Assembly: GCA_942159475.1 (NCBI GenBank)
Contig: OW804095.1
Span: 90,471,740 to 90,535,739, forward strand
Direction of reading: 5' to 3'
Source of the DNA: Sthenelais limicola
Lineage: Eukaryota > Annelida > Polychaeta > Phyllodocida > Sigalionidae
Length of the DNA stretch: 64,000 nucleotides
The notes under the pieces are model-generated. The model saw only the letters and a list, made by a program, of their open reading frames with translations, did no database searches and had not been told where the DNA came from. Shown in pieces: positions 1 to 11,489 of the stretch (the stretch's first letter is position 1; every line of letters starts with the position of its first letter). Both the position numbers and the translations under genes were made by a program.

Positions 1-334
1 ATTTGTTTAAATCCCAAAGGGGCTGTGTGAAGGGTCTAGATATTGTGCACAATACATTCTTATTTATATTTTCTACGTCTTTAGATCTCGGCCTCAATAT
101 AATACTCAGTACACAAATGTATTTATAACAATCAATTATTCTGGGACATGATAACTTGAACCAAGTATGTTGTTATCTTACAAAACACTTACAAAACACA
201 GAAAAAAAAACCCTTAGGGTTGACTAAAGTGTTGGGCTATTATTTATTTCCACTTTCTTATCCAGAACTTAAAGCATCAAGAAGAGCAATTTGTTGCTCA
301 ATATATCACATTTCGTTATTCTGTTAATTTTTTA
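1..334. other. no gene seen
   Basis: AT-rich non-coding sequence without a convincing ORF, tandem repeat or terminal inverted repeat. Confidence 0.5.
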
Positions 335-644
335 CTAAAATTTAATAGTATCCAAATAGGGGTAACTGGAAAACAAGGACAACTGGGTGCTTCTTCCAAT
401 GGCTGCAAGAGTGACCCTATAAAATGCTCTGATACCTGATAAGTATGGTGATAGCCCAAACCAGCTTGGATTTTCTGTCTCTATTATCTGACCTTGTAGC
501 AATACAGGTTCTACCTGAGATATCAAATCAGATGTTTCTAGAGACTGTTGGTAGAAACTGTCGGAAAGTGCAGACTTGATGAGATTGATGAAAGATTTAT
601 GGGTATCATGAACCAACACATGGAGATGTAAAAGTGACTGTTCT
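335..644 (-). other. possible terminal coding exon, unknown protein
   Basis: An open frame of about 100 codons ends at 335. It is preceded by an AG dinucleotide at 645-646 that could be a weak splice acceptor. Composition looks protein-like (mixed hydrophobic and polar residues, no low complexity), for example LVHDTHKSFINLIKSALSD near the start and NPSWFGLSPYLSGIRAFYRV later. I do not recognise the family. It lies about 450 bp downstream, on the same strand, of another exon candidate at 1091-1281, but the two do not join in phase at the splice signals I can see. It could be a decayed mobile-element fragment instead. Confidence 0.25.
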
Positions 645-1090
645 CTAATTTGTGATCATGGCCATTTTTTTGACACACTAATTAATTATGCCTGCTGTAT
701 GCCCGTCTTCTTGACAGACATGGCAGTACTAGAGACCCACCCAGTCAACAATGATATTTTCATTGAAAGGAAGTAATAACTAGGGCCACCACTGAGGCAT
801 TGACTTAATGATGGATTGTTCCCTCAATTATTATGTAAACGCTGTCCAGCATAGGTTGAAAACCTCCCAATAGAAAGGGAGAAGACCAGCTGACCTAATC
901 ATTTGATTAACAAAAGTTCCTCAACCAATCAAGCAATCAGAATGATGGCCCTTGGTCTGAGTCAGGAGTCCAGCATCAAGTTTCTAAAGGAGGATAGTTG
1001 GCAAAATGTCTCCATCATAAACAAAAGGAGAAGGGCATAGTTTTCAAAATCTGAATTGCTGTGGGTCTTTTTTTTTATTTCTCAAAAAGA

Positions 1091-1281
1091 TCAAAAGTTC
1101 ACATCAGCCAGTGTCTTCAACTGCTGAACAGAATCAATTCCTTGATACCTTAGGCTCTGTACATCCTTGTCAAAGAGGGTACAGTTGTCAAACTCCTCAC
1201 ATTGGATGGTGGCAAGGTCATTGACCATCAGAAGGTGTGGTGCTGGCCATTGATCTCTTCCCTGAGCTTGGCCTCTCAGAG
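1091..1281 (-). other. possible terminal coding exon, unknown protein
   Basis: On the minus strand a pyrimidine-containing tract ending in CAG (1282-1284) precedes about 62 open codons that end in TGA at 1091-1093. The reading includes APHLLMVNDLATIQCEEFDN and later LRYQGIDSVQQLKTLADVNF, which looks like ordinary globular protein. The acceptor, the open frame and the stop together suggest a last exon whose upstream exons lie at higher coordinates. I could not find those exons or name the protein. Shortness and lack of homology evidence keep confidence low. Confidence 0.3.
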
Positions 1282-1284
1282 CTG

Positions 1285-2030
1285 TGGATCAGATTTGGAT
1301 CAGGAAAAAACATATTAAGATACTGTAGAATTTAGAGTTAAATTCAGGACTTTTTGTTGAGCTGCCAGGTTGTAAATTTGACCACCTCTAATTTACAATA
1401 CACCAATCCCCCACATATTCCATATAGTTTGAACTCAATATCGCCATGCTCTTCCATTTTTCCCTGCATTCTCACAGTGTAATGTTGTATTAGCAATGTT
1501 TAGGATTAGTGAAAAGACTGCATGAAATACATGAGCCCACTTTCCTAAAGACACTAACTCTTTCAGTATACCCCAAGCCCCAAACATGCGTTACATGTGG
1601 CAGCTCATCTCAAGTATTGGACTGTGCCAATAATGTACAGTCAGAAGTGAATGAAGCATGGAAGCTCATATTCAACATGCTTTCACAATGCTTAATTCCA
1701 GCATGCTAAGCTTGCCTTGCTCACTGCAGACCTCAGGAAATAGCACTGGGAATGGAATGCCAGAACCAAAGAGTGGGTACCATATTGGATAGATCAGGCA
1801 AATGCCACCGAAATCTTTCAATTGTCTTGGTTGTTAATTTCAATAATATAACAGATAGATCATTTAAAGTGATGCAATGTTATATTGTAGCTTTTCCCTC
1901 TCCAACTCAACATTTCACATTCTAAATTTAATAACTGATAGAAAGTTATTAAAGCAAATTGAAAATAAAGACTATGGTTGTTTTAATGGGTCCAGGAGGA
2001 TAAAGAGATAGGCCATTGACATTGATTATG
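1285..2030. other. no gene seen
   Basis: Non-coding sequence. The 66-codon open frame at 1509-1709 (+) lacks family motifs or splice context and is most likely chance. Confidence 0.45.
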
Positions 2031-2039
2031 CTCTTAAAA

Positions 2040-2525
2040 CGGGAAAATGAGCCCAGGAACGAATTCCGAAAACCTTAAAACATAGATAAAGGGGCATCAT
2101 ACATAGATTTGTTGTTAATGGGAGCCCAGATATGATATTCTTATTGGATTTTGACCTTGAAATAGGGAAATAACTTCAGAAATGGATTCCTAATGCTGTA
2201 AAACATAGACAAACTGTTATTACACTTGGATGAAATGCCAACAGGAGCTGAGATATATTTTTGTGACCTGGTGGCCGCCATATTGTATTACGACCTTGAG
2301 AATGACATTGAAGCAGAGAGGTAACGTCTGAAATGGATTCCTTACACCTTTAAACATAGACAAAAAGGTGGTATACATAGGTGTAGTGCTAACAGGAGCT
2401 GAGATATGGCATTCTTTATCCTTGTAATGGCCATATTGGATTTTGAACTGGAAAATGAACTGGGAACTGAAATATGAGGTCAGAAATGGATTCCTCACAC
2501 ATAAAAACACGGACCAACTGGTATT
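2040..2525 (+). repeat. ~155-bp degenerate tandem repeat
   Basis: The phrase AAATGGATTCCT recurs at about 2180, 2333 and 2484, each time followed by a run like AAAACATAGACAAACTGG, then GGAGCTGAGATATG, then GGCCATATTGGATTTTGA. A partial first unit is at about 2061. Unit length is close to 152-154 bp. The same unit recurs at 49.6-50.2 kb, and a related block lies inside the terminal inverted repeats of the Academ-like element at 50.6-57.8 kb, so it is probably derived from a transposon. Confidence 0.75.
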
Positions 2526-2529
2526 ACAC

Positions 2530-3300
2530 TTTTTCTTTTACACAGGTTTCTCCACTGAGGTTTTCCTATCCCAGGTAGTGGCGATAAAGAAGGACTCTAT
2601 ATGAACACCAGTCACCTATTGTCCTATGTCTTCCAGTGGTACAACTATGCTGTGAAGATGGGTAACTCTACTTGCGTGGAGCAAGTGCAGTCCTGCATCC
2701 TCAGGGCTTAACCCATTCGCGGCGGGCTGATGCCTCAAGGCATCACGTTATAATTGGCGCAGTGGACGGGGTGATGCCTCAAGTAATCATCGCATCAGTA
2801 ATCACATAATGTGCTATAGCTTAGCAAAAAATCAACTTATGCAACTCAGATTTGGTATTCGTGTAGGAAATTATATGAATTAAAATTAGTTCACATGTCT
2901 CCATGGAAAAATTAGTAATTTTGTCATCATTTACATCAGAAACGCTGGAAATATTCACGCTCACCACACAGACCACATTGGTGTTTACTGCCGACAAGTG
3001 GTCTGACTGGTCTGAAGGTATACTATTGAAAATCAATACCCATTTTATTTATGATTCTGGAAATAAATAGAAAATTAATTTATATATGGTTTGTGTGCAT
3101 CAATGGCTGATGAATTATGTTCAGATTAGTGAAAATACAACTCTATAAGTCTATTCCGCTAGCAGTAACCTCTACCAACGATCCTAGTTCTGGAATTATA
3201 AGTATTTCTAATTCTGGGTCATTAAAGGTCTCTGGTAAAATTCTCCTATCAGACACTCACATATATATTTGCTGCCGACCTCTCATGGGATGACGTCACG
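2530..3300. other. intergenic stretch with a small hairpin
   Basis: Contains a short near-perfect palindrome at about 2729-2747 (TGATGCCT, CA, AGGCATCA), partly repeated at about 2771. A TTAACCC motif just upstream (about 2710) resembles a TTAA-type transposon end, but no partner end was found. No gene seen. Confidence 0.4.
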
Positions 3301-3441
3301 TTGGGCTTCGTCCGGCCACTCCAGGGATGGATGAGTAATAGTTTCTACAGACTTTTGAGCTCTCTTTGTTTCGTTGTAGGTCTCCATCTAAACCTACTTT
3401 TTGATACTCCAAATTACCTTGCATTGCTATCACACTATAGA

Positions 3442-4787
3442 ATGCCGAGGACTAGAAGCCGCATCAATACTCCTCCCGTGGAGCCTAGGCCAATCAGGGA
3501 GAATATCAGGCCTCCCCGCCGCTTTGCTGACGATGGCCAAGATGGCACAGAGTCGCCTCCAAAGAGGCAGAGAACGACGTCACAGACGCCTCAGAGCGAC
3601 ATGAATGCTGAGGGGCATGCGCAGCAAGAGACTCCTTCCGCCCAACCTTCTGGCGCTAATGCCACCAGGGCTGAAGTGAGGGAGATCTATCAGGAGTTAT
3701 TACAAGTTGTGTTGGACATCAAAGAGGCCCAGATACCTCCTCAGGCTCCTGCTCCACCAGTAGCACCTCAACCGACTCCGCAGGTTGCTGAACCTGTCTT
3801 CACAGCGCCTCCAGTTCCGCCTCCCATGGTTCCGTCACCAGGCCAGGCCCGGCCCTACCCTGCATACGTCCCGCCAACAATGGTGCAGGCAAGGCAGCTT
3901 GCTCCTATTGCTCTGTCGACACCTTTAGGCTACAGACCAAGTGCTCCAGCTGCTGCTGCAGGAGCCCCGGATCAGCTTCCAATGTATAACAACCCTCCTC
4001 CAAAAAATCAGGGATTTCCAATGGTGTGGACATACTTCCACAGCCCAGAGAACTTTCAGCGATGTACAGGGACTCTGACTTCGACGCCCTGTGTTTGACG
4101 CCCTCGACAGGCAGTATCCCTCATTGGCCTAGCATCGTGCTATGTTGAAATTTGTCAGACCGTTTACTACTCCGGGATCTGTCTTACCTCCTACTATGTA
4201 TAAGGAGGTCAGGAAGAGTAAGCAAGAGCTCTCATTCCCTGAATATGTGTGTGGATTCTCAAGGATGCTAGTTAAAGCTCTCATAAATGCCTCCCAACCA
4301 TTTCTTATGGCTCGCCATATTGAGCAAGTTGCCGAAGATGCGGCCACTCGCCCCTGGGAGGGTGTTTGTGGCTGGTCGCAGGCTTGCCTCACCTTAGTCA
4401 ATGACCGCTATGCCACTTGGGCAGACGATGCCCTCTTCAGGTCTGAACGAGCCAGGCTTAGCTGGATGCAGCCAGCAGGCTTGGCCCTGACAGCAAGCAA
4501 CTCATCCTCATCGGAATATGCCCACAAGTTCCACAGCATCTGTTGCTACACCCTGCTCTTCATTTAATAATGATTTGTGTGCCCACCAGGACTCACATTG
4601 CAGCGGCTCAGTCAAGCTCTTGCATGTGTATGGCTTCTGTTATTTTCTTATGCATGGTAGGGAGTTTCCCCACGCTGCGAAGGTCTGCAACAATAAGAAA
4701 AACTTGCCGGATAAAAAGAGCTACTGGAAAAAGGGTGGTAATTCATCGGGTAAACAAGGCCCGTCCTCATCTGCTTCAAAAAACTAA
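3442..4787 (+). pseudogene. DIRS-type gag, frameshifted
   Basis: Starting at the ATG at 3442, the product is rich in proline and alanine (residues ~80-200, for example PPQAPAPPVAPQPTPQ) with an Arg-rich start. After a stop at 4096 the homologous reading continues in other frames at 4142-4567 and 4518-4787. The last segment holds a degenerate Cys/His array (CSSFNNDLCAHQDSHC then HVYGFCYFLMH) that resembles the zinc-knuckle end of DIRS gags seen better at 34.7 kb, followed by a Lys/Ser-rich tail. The known role is a structural protein that packages element RNA. At least two frame changes mean no full product can be made. Confidence 0.7.
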
Positions 4788-4822
4788 GGATTGTCGAGGG
4801 GAAGGCTTCAGAGCTTCGAGGG

Positions 4823-6541
4823 GTGAGTAAAGATTATGCTAAATCTATTGTTGTCAAATCTACAAGTCTCTCCCCCTCGCTCTGTTGTGATAGTTGCCAT
4901 GACAATGACTCACTGACTCTCGCCCACGACGAGAGTCTTGTGCCTCGTGAGATCCAAGATGGCCACTCCCTCGCCACACAAATGCATCTATCCACCGGAG
5001 GCTTACATGATGCTTTGTGTGGTGATCATAATGTTTACATCAACTCTCATGCAAAAACTGGACAGGAACTTAGCAAAATAGTTGGAAGTGACAGCGATTG
5101 TGTTATTGTGTCTTCAAGTAGTAGCCCTCAGGCCCCTACTCCCCTGTTATCGCTCACTCGTGTTCCCGATGTTATGAAAGTGCACCGCTATGTTGACGCG
5201 GATGTTCACTCTACAGCTAGTACCTTGCCATCTCAGTGCCAAGTTAGCCATGATAATACAGATCATCAGTCCTCCTCGCCAGATAGTAAGATTACTGCTG
5301 TTCTTGCCTCTACTCCACTCCTCGGAGTCGAGAACTTGACTGTTCCTCAGGATTGTGTTAGTGTTAGCTCACCTCAGTGTGATAGCTCTGTTTCCACCAC
5401 CCAGGAAGTGGATTGTGTTAGTGTTTTACAACCAAACGTCTTAGACTCCCTGGACATACACAGCCTTGCTATATTTGTGATTTTTCTCCAACTGAGTACA
5501 GTGTCAACATAGTTGGTACTCATTCCCCTGCTTGTCGTCAGCAGTGGCCATTTCCAGCTAATGTGATGCCCTCTGACATTGCTAATATATATATATGCAG
5601 CCATACAGACAGGTTGAGTCTCCAATGCTGAGGGCCCTGGGATAGCTCTCCCCTCACATCTGGACATCTCAGTGTGACCTCAGTGTGATAGCTCTGTTTC
5701 CACCACCCAGGAAGTGGACATCTCAGAGTGGCAAAGTCTCTCTACGGGACACAACATGGACTCGATATTCGATGGACTTCTCTATGGATTTCCGCTTCAA
5801 TATGATGGTGGCCCATTATTCCCTGAGCACCACCCTCCTAATCACCACTCAGCCCTCGCCTTCCACGCATATGTGTGTGACTACGTAAACGTAGACGTTG
5901 CATTAGGTGCTTTGAGTGGCCCATACGAGAAAGCTCCCTTTACCCCATGGATGCATATTAGTCCAATTATGACGCACCCTAAATCAGACCCCTCTAAGCG
6001 CAGAATAATTGTGGACCTCTCATTCTCCAACGGAGGGGTGAATAAGTTCATTCAGAAGAATGCATATAATGACTGTCCAGTCTCTCACCACCTCCCTACG
6101 GTGACAGATGAAGTTAAAATAATAAATACCTTCTCAAGAGAGTGTGCTCTTGCAGTTATTGACGTAAAGCGAGCTTACAGGCAGTTCCAAGTCTGCCTGC
6201 TGGATTGGCCCCTTCTTGGTATTCACCACAATGGACATTTCTTCTTCGACCGAGCATTACCTTTTCGGGGCACGCATGTCATCCTTTATCATGCAGGCAG
6301 TGGCCAACTTCATTATATTGAAATATGAGGTATGCGGAATTGCCGCCCTCATGTATTAGGCCTCCTATTACTAGGCCCCGACATAGCTACTGTCGAAAAA
6401 CATCTCTCTTGTACTCTGCAAATACTGGAAAGGCTTGGTCTTGTCATAGCTAATGATAAGCTGCAATAGCCAGCCCAGGTTGTTACCTGCTTGGGCATTC
6501 AGTTTGACATTCTCAACAACACCCTTTCCATTCCTCTTTGT
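4823..6541 (+). pseudogene. DIRS-type reverse transcriptase, N-terminal part
   Basis: The frame opened at 4823 is a Ser/Asp/Val-rich linker region. After an interruption it resumes at about 5714 and holds RT N-terminal motifs: PKSDPSKRRIIVDLSF (template-grip region), AVIDVKRAYRQFQV (catalytic block A, Asp in VIDVKRAY) and a degraded HHNGHFFFDRALPF block. The YxDD block should follow at about 6300-6400 but is not readable. Reading resumes around CLGIQFDILNNTLSIPL at 6485-6540. A 306-bp segment bracketed by a direct repeat interrupts the linker. RT copies element RNA to DNA, and this copy cannot. Confidence 0.75.
5376..5716 (+). repeat. ~38-bp direct repeat bracketing a 306-bp in-frame interruption
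   Basis: The string CCTCAGTGTGATAGCTCTGT and its continuation to AGGAAGTGGA occurs at 5374-5411 and again at 5680-5717. The offset is 306 bp, a multiple of three. The reading frame before the first copy and after the second is the same, so loss of one repeat plus the spacer would give one continuous ORF. The spacer carries an in-frame stop and a short (AT)n at about 5585. Confidence 0.7.
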
Positions 6542-7938
6542 TACGTAAGGTTACATAACACCTGGGCCTCCCCATGGGATGCCAGAGCTAGTAGCCGGGC
6601 ACGGCTGCGCACGCAGATCAGGCACACACCTGACAGGTATGTTGTACCCGAAAATAAAGATCAGTTACCGTTGGGCGATCGTAAGATCAAGACAGGATCC
6701 AACTAGTTCCGAGTTATTCTTTATTAATTAGCATCCAGGTGATAATTGGGTATCAATTATCACTAAGTAAATATTGATCATCATCTATCACAACATTTGG
6801 ACTATCAATTAGCATGTAGGTGCTAATTGAGTATTAATTAGTGTGCACTGGAATCTTTAAGATACATATTTATCGGTACCTCAAATTTAGGATCACACCA
6901 AGCAACATCCCCATATTCATACAGATCCATACTTATCACTGGTGGAGTTCTAAAAGATCAGTTGGAATATTAACGTGCACGGATATCACTGGCGTAGGAT
7001 GCCATCTAGGTTTGAAAGACTATTAAACTCGGCGAGAGAATTGGCGAATGACAACTTTTTGCTCCCATATGTAACAACTCGCAGGCAGCATAAGCTGCCT
7101 GCCCCAACAGCTACAGGACGGGCCCCAACAGCCACAGGTGCCGCCGACACCCACGTCGACCGCCGGGCCCGCCGCCGGTGCAGGGAGGCAAGGCGGACAG
7201 GAACAGAGTCCCACACAAGAGGAAGATTCTGAGGAAACAATCTTGTATTGGAGACAAGACAACGCTTCGACATCGAAGGCACAGGAAACAAAGTTACAGA
7301 CCATCACAAAGGAACCACTAAGTGGAGAAAATAGCTTTGTGAGCTGCACAGACCCGGGAGAAACCAACACCCCCATGCCTGACCTACGACAGGCAGCAGG
7401 TGAGATAAACGATTGGTTTGGGGTTGCTCAAGCGGGGGTGAATAAACTGCATGGTGCAGCGAGGAAAAGACAACTAGAATTAGAGAGATTGGCAAGGGCC
7501 CAATTAGACGCGCTGGAAGCTGAAAACCAAGAAAGAAGGTATAGACTCCAGAGGGAGAAAGAGGAGAATGATAGAATTTTGGAATTCGAGAAGGAGGAGC
7601 GTGAATTGGCAGCGTGGCACTGGGACTTGAGGCAGGAGGCTCCACTTCCCCCACACCGACCAGCGCCCCCCACACCAGGCAATCTAGAGGCAGACCCCGC
7701 CAAGGACCAACGAGGCCGGAATTCGAGTGGAGAAAAGAATATACCGCCCAGTCCAACCAAAATAGTTAGAAGGACACCCAAGTTACTTCCAGTAATACCC
7801 CAGGTGGAAGCTGCAGCAGCAGAACCTGAAAAGTTAAGTGGGGAAAGAGAGGACAACTTGAGGACATCATTTTTACCACCACCACCACCCCTAGTAGAGG
7901 CGGCAATCGCGCCCACCCATACCAAGGCGCCAACACTT
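6541..7938 (+). mobile_element. LTR-type retroelement fragment inserted in the DIRS RT/RNase H gene
   Basis: DIRS reading is lost after about 6540 and resumes at about 7939 with sequence that belongs next to it. The first ~430 bp are non-coding and contain an AATAAA at about 6653, as expected in an LTR, and TAATTAGCATCCAGGTG/TAATTAGCATGTAGGTG sub-repeats. A gag-like ORF follows. No second LTR, protease or pol remains, so this is a partial or internally deleted copy. I could not read clear target duplications. Confidence 0.5.
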
Positions 7939-7944
7939 GGCTAA
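7000..7944 (+). pseudogene. gag-like coiled-coil protein of the inserted LTR-type element
   Basis: An ATG at 7000 opens MPSRFERLLNSARELANDNF. The frame shifts near 7130 into an open frame running to 7944. That part has an acidic, Gln-rich linker, a highly charged predicted coiled coil (ARKRQLELERLARAQLDALE through EKEERELAAW), then a proline-rich tail ending PPPPPLVEAA. No zinc knuckle or protease is seen. A capsid role is inferred from its place behind an LTR-like leader, not from a recognised domain. The final codons run into the DIRS flank. Confidence 0.4.
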
Positions 7945-8640
7945 AGTGATTAATAACTCAACTGTGACAACCAAGCAAATGCAGCAAATTATAGGTCGCA
8001 TTAACCACCTTTCAAAGGCCATACCCCCAGCCAGGATGTTCATGAACAGACTCCTCTCAGCTTATAGAGCGGCGGCCGGGTATGACATTTGCATGACTTC
8101 GTCCACAAGGGCAGACCTTAAGTGGTTCTTAAAGTTTCTGCCAAAATTCAATGGCAAAGCTATTATCCCCTCCATGTCTGTGAAAAGAACGATATGGATT
8201 GACTCCTGTCTGCAGGGTGTGGGTGGCACTGACGGATCATCTTGGTTTGCCCATAAGTTCACTGACGTTCAAAAGGATAAATCACCTAGAGGCATAAAAT
8301 TGCGTGGCTGCTGCGAGGCTTTTCTCGTCGAGTGGGGACGCGGGAGGCATCATCAGAGTTTGTTGTGACAATCAGGCTGTGGTTCAGGCCCTCAGTGGTG
8401 GTCGAGCTAGGGATGCTCGTTTAGCAGTGTGTGCCAGGGCTTTCTGGTTTATCTCTGCAGCCTACAGTACAGTTTGACTTCGTCCACATTCTGGGTATAT
8501 TCCTCGAACTCCCAGATGCTTTGTCCCACGCGTTCCACTCTGACGAGCATAAGCTCAAGGCAGCCGAGATAATCAAGAATAACTCCCTGAAACAGATCCA
8601 TGTATCTGCAAGTCTTTACGATATATCTGATTCTATCTAG
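7939..8640 (+). pseudogene. DIRS-type RT thumb and RNase H
   Basis: The frame resumes with KQMQQIIGRINHLSKAIPPA, the conserved connection after DIRS RT. It continues to DLKWFLKFLPKFNG and an RNase H block with Asp in TIWIDSCLQGVGG. After a frame change at about 8350 the second block (CCDNQAVVQALSGG) and later DALSHAF, the final Asp block, can be read. RNase H removes RNA template during reverse transcription. At least two frame changes inactivate it. Confidence 0.75.
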
Positions 8641-8689
8641 GTTCAATTCAATACCATCCGGAGGAGAAGTATTGTGATAGACAGCGACG

Positions 8690-9431
8690 GGCATACCGGC
8701 CTGCTACAAATGCTAATAGGAAGTCTGCCGTCTCAGTGTTCATAGCGTTTTGCCTCTCCCTGAATCTAGACTATACCAAGATCCAACAAGGTCATATTTG
8801 TTGTTTTAGAATACCTGGCGCAGTATTCACATGTCCCAGCATCAATCAAGAATTCACTCTCCCACATTAAGACATTCTACATGTTATCGAACCTTGACTA
8901 CTCACCTTTCGACTCTCAAGTTGTCAAGCTGGCGGTGAGAGGCCTCGAGCTTTCTCTAAGGCATGTACCAGTTCTGAAGGAGCCGGTCTCCCCCCAGCTC
9001 TTAACAAGTGTGCTTTCTGCATCTCGTCTACATCAGCATGCCATGCAGCTTAGAGCCTCATACCTACTGATGTTTATGGGGTTCTTACAACAAAGCAACG
9101 TTGCTCCTAAAACAGCAGAGGAGTTTGACCACACTCGCCATCTCACCTGTGGAGACATTTCCATCTCGAATGATGGGGTGTTTCTCAGACTTAAGTGGTC
9201 TAAGACTATGCAGCGTGGCCAGTTGCCAGTCTCCATCTTCATGCCTGCAATCCCGGGGTCACCCCTGTGCACCCGTACAGCTCTTAGATGCTTACTCACC
9301 ATCTACCCGGGTCACCCCACAGACCTGCTTCTCTACAGGTCAACCCATGACCACTGCTTACATCTCCTCCCAATGGGCGTTTACAATTGCCTCCCTTGGC
9401 TATGATGCCTCCACCATCAGCCTTCATAGCC
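8690..9431 (+). pseudogene. tyrosine recombinase (DIRS integrase), N-terminal and central part
   Basis: The N-terminal core-binding region (RKSAVSVFIAFCLSLNLDYT, then SHIKTFYMLSNLDYSPFDSQ) leads into the catalytic domain. RASYLLMFMGFLQQSNVAPK corresponds to the first Arg region, and LRLKWSKTMQRGQ to the strand/Lys region. The next box begins LHSL at 9420-9431, where a TTAA-flanked element interrupts it. The C-terminal boxes are at 12845-12970. Frame changes occur near 8830 and 9360. DIRS elements integrate circular DNA with this enzyme instead of a DDE integrase. Confidence 0.75.
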
Positions 9432-9435
9432 TTAA

Positions 9436-10770
9436 AGGAGAGGATGCATGAACATTTTTCTTGAATTTAATGCAAAGAGGTTCAGTTCCTTGTCTCCATT
9501 TTAAAATCTGAACCCAATCCAAGCAGCATTTTCAAAGTTATAAACAGTTTTCTTCATGACAATTAGAGCTAGTACAAAAACGCCTTGTCTGCCACCTAGC
9601 GTCAGTTCCGTCCGCAGTGACGTCACAGGGGTCAGAGTCAGAGATACATGGTAGCAGTGCTATAGTGTATGTATAGCCCTGGTTCCACACAGATCAGCGT
9701 ATACATGCAGAAAATGCACACACAGACAGAAACTTGATTTGTAAAAGCGAAGAAGTTAATTGTGGGTATTGAATTGAGAGAAATTATTTGGCTAAGTTTG
9801 GAGTGCCCACAGTTATGGTATTCAGGAGGATGTATGGTGGGGGAATGGTGACTGCTAGACAAAGTATCTTCCCTGATAGCGGGCAGACACTGCTCCTTCA
9901 TATCATATATATATGTAACTCTGGCTTAACTTAAGTACATGTTTGGTAACTTTCCTGATTAATCTTCACTGCATCCATGTATCCCTGGGTCGTAGAATAT
10001 TCACAATCATACAACATGATACAAGTGTGGGTGCACTGACAGAAGGAGGAAGCATGTGTGTATGGTATGCATGCAGGCCGTGTGGAGGGGAGGCAGGTGC
10101 CTGCCACTAGCCTCCCCTTCCACCCCTGTCACCCCTGTCACCCCTGCCACCCCTGCCACCCCTGCCACCCCTGCCACCCCTGCCACCCCTGCCACCCCTG
10201 CCACCCCTGCCACCCCTGCCACCCCTGCTCTGGCCGTAGAGCGCACACACAGTCTAGCTTGTGCCCCAAATAGCAGCCCTTGACAGTATGACCACTCTAC
10301 CTATATTAGTGTATCTTTGTTATCTCATCATTAATGATCAAGTTAGTTCTTCTCATGGCATGTATAGACAAGGATTTTTGGTAAAAACTTTAGGTCATTT
10401 CTCAAGTAGTCCTACTCAATGACAAACAATCATAGAATTCCATTACACTACAAAATGTCATTTCATCAATGTGTATCTAATTTCTGATGATAAATGCCAA
10501 GTTACAAGGAAGATAACCACAGACCTAAGTCATGTTATGTGTTGTGTGGATGCAGTTAAACAGCGCGGTCTGAGCTGCGTTACCCCTGTGACATCACAAC
10601 CTACATAGACACTGCTTGTGCTAGAATATGACCTACATTTTGAAAAGTGCTTCTCATGTGTTAATGCGTTGAACCAAAAATTGATAAATACTCAATAATG
10701 TTAATTTGAACAATGTTAAAGAGGAATACCCTAAAAGAAATGATATTTCAAATTTCATGCACCCAATCCT
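9436..10770. mobile_element. non-autonomous TTAA-flanked DNA element A
   Basis: Flanked by TTAA at 9432-9435 and 10771-10774. The ends are inverted: AGGAGAGGATGCATGAA at 9436 and, on the other strand, AGGATTGGGTGCATGAA from 10770, matching at 14 of 17 positions. TTAA duplication is the mark of piggyBac and Kolobok superfamilies. It interrupts the DIRS recombinase just after the LHSL box. There is no transposase ORF. It carries the 9-bp minisatellite at 10121-10229. Its right TTAA is shared with element B. Confidence 0.7.
10121..10229 (+). repeat. 9-bp minisatellite (CACCCCTGY)n, about 12 copies
   Basis: Nearly perfect head-to-tail copies of CACCCCTGC, the first two with T at the last base. 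All frames are open across it (Ala-Thr-Pro or His-Pro-Cys runs), which accounts for the short overlapping ORFs here. Confidence 0.95.
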
Positions 10771-11338
10771 TTAAACCCCCTACACACCTGAGCAATTTTG
10801 CGCCAATTTAACTGTTCCTGATCCGGTCCCGATCCATTTTAGGATTTAACTTTCCACTTTAGGATTTAACTTTCCGTCCTGATCAATTGGGAGTTCAATC
10901 GGACTAATTTAAGCACTCTGGAGTATCCCCGATGGCTAAATTACTCAAATCGGCGTTGATTTTCAGAAATCGGGACAAGTTTAATTCCTATGTTTGCCTG
11001 ATTATAGATTTGTCCCGATTTTGGCCATGAATTCTATAATCGCTTCATAGTTTGGGTCTGTGCCCGATGCGTCGGAAACTGTCCCGATGCATCGGGGGGC
11101 CTTCCAGAGCCATCGGGAGAGCTCTCCCGATTAGAAAAAAAATGGAAAATCGGGAGGGCACTCCCGATGGATGCTCCCGATCCATGACCATTGATAAATA
11201 GTCCATGCTGAACATGGCATGTTTTCAATAGATTTTAGACTGTACCATTACATCCATAATTCCATGCGGAATCCCGATTCAAAATGGTGGCTATGCAACT
11301 ACCCTATTACACTCCTTTAATATTTGTCCACACCCTCT

Positions 11339-11412
11339 CCCCACACACCCCCTTTCTCTCTCTTTTTCTCTCCCTCTCTCTCTCCCTCTCTCTCCCTCTC
11401 TCTCCCTCTCTA
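11339..11412 (+). repeat. (CT)n / CTCTCC microsatellite
   Basis: Pyrimidine run of CTCTCTCC-type units followed by a short AT-rich tract. Confidence 0.9.
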
Positions 11413-11489
11413 TATTATATAATATATTGATGTTTGTTATATAATTATTTAGGCGGAAGATGTTTGGGCCCGTGGACATCTTGGACATT

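Noticed and set aside
335..1281. Splicing the 1091-1281 exon to the 335-644 segment
   Set aside because: An in-frame join needs a junction that does not use an AG acceptor, so the two are listed separately.
6541..7938. Complete LTR retrotransposon
   Set aside because: No second LTR, protease or pol sequence could be found.
10007..10283. Overlapping short ORFs on both strands
   Set aside because: They are translations of the 9-bp minisatellite.
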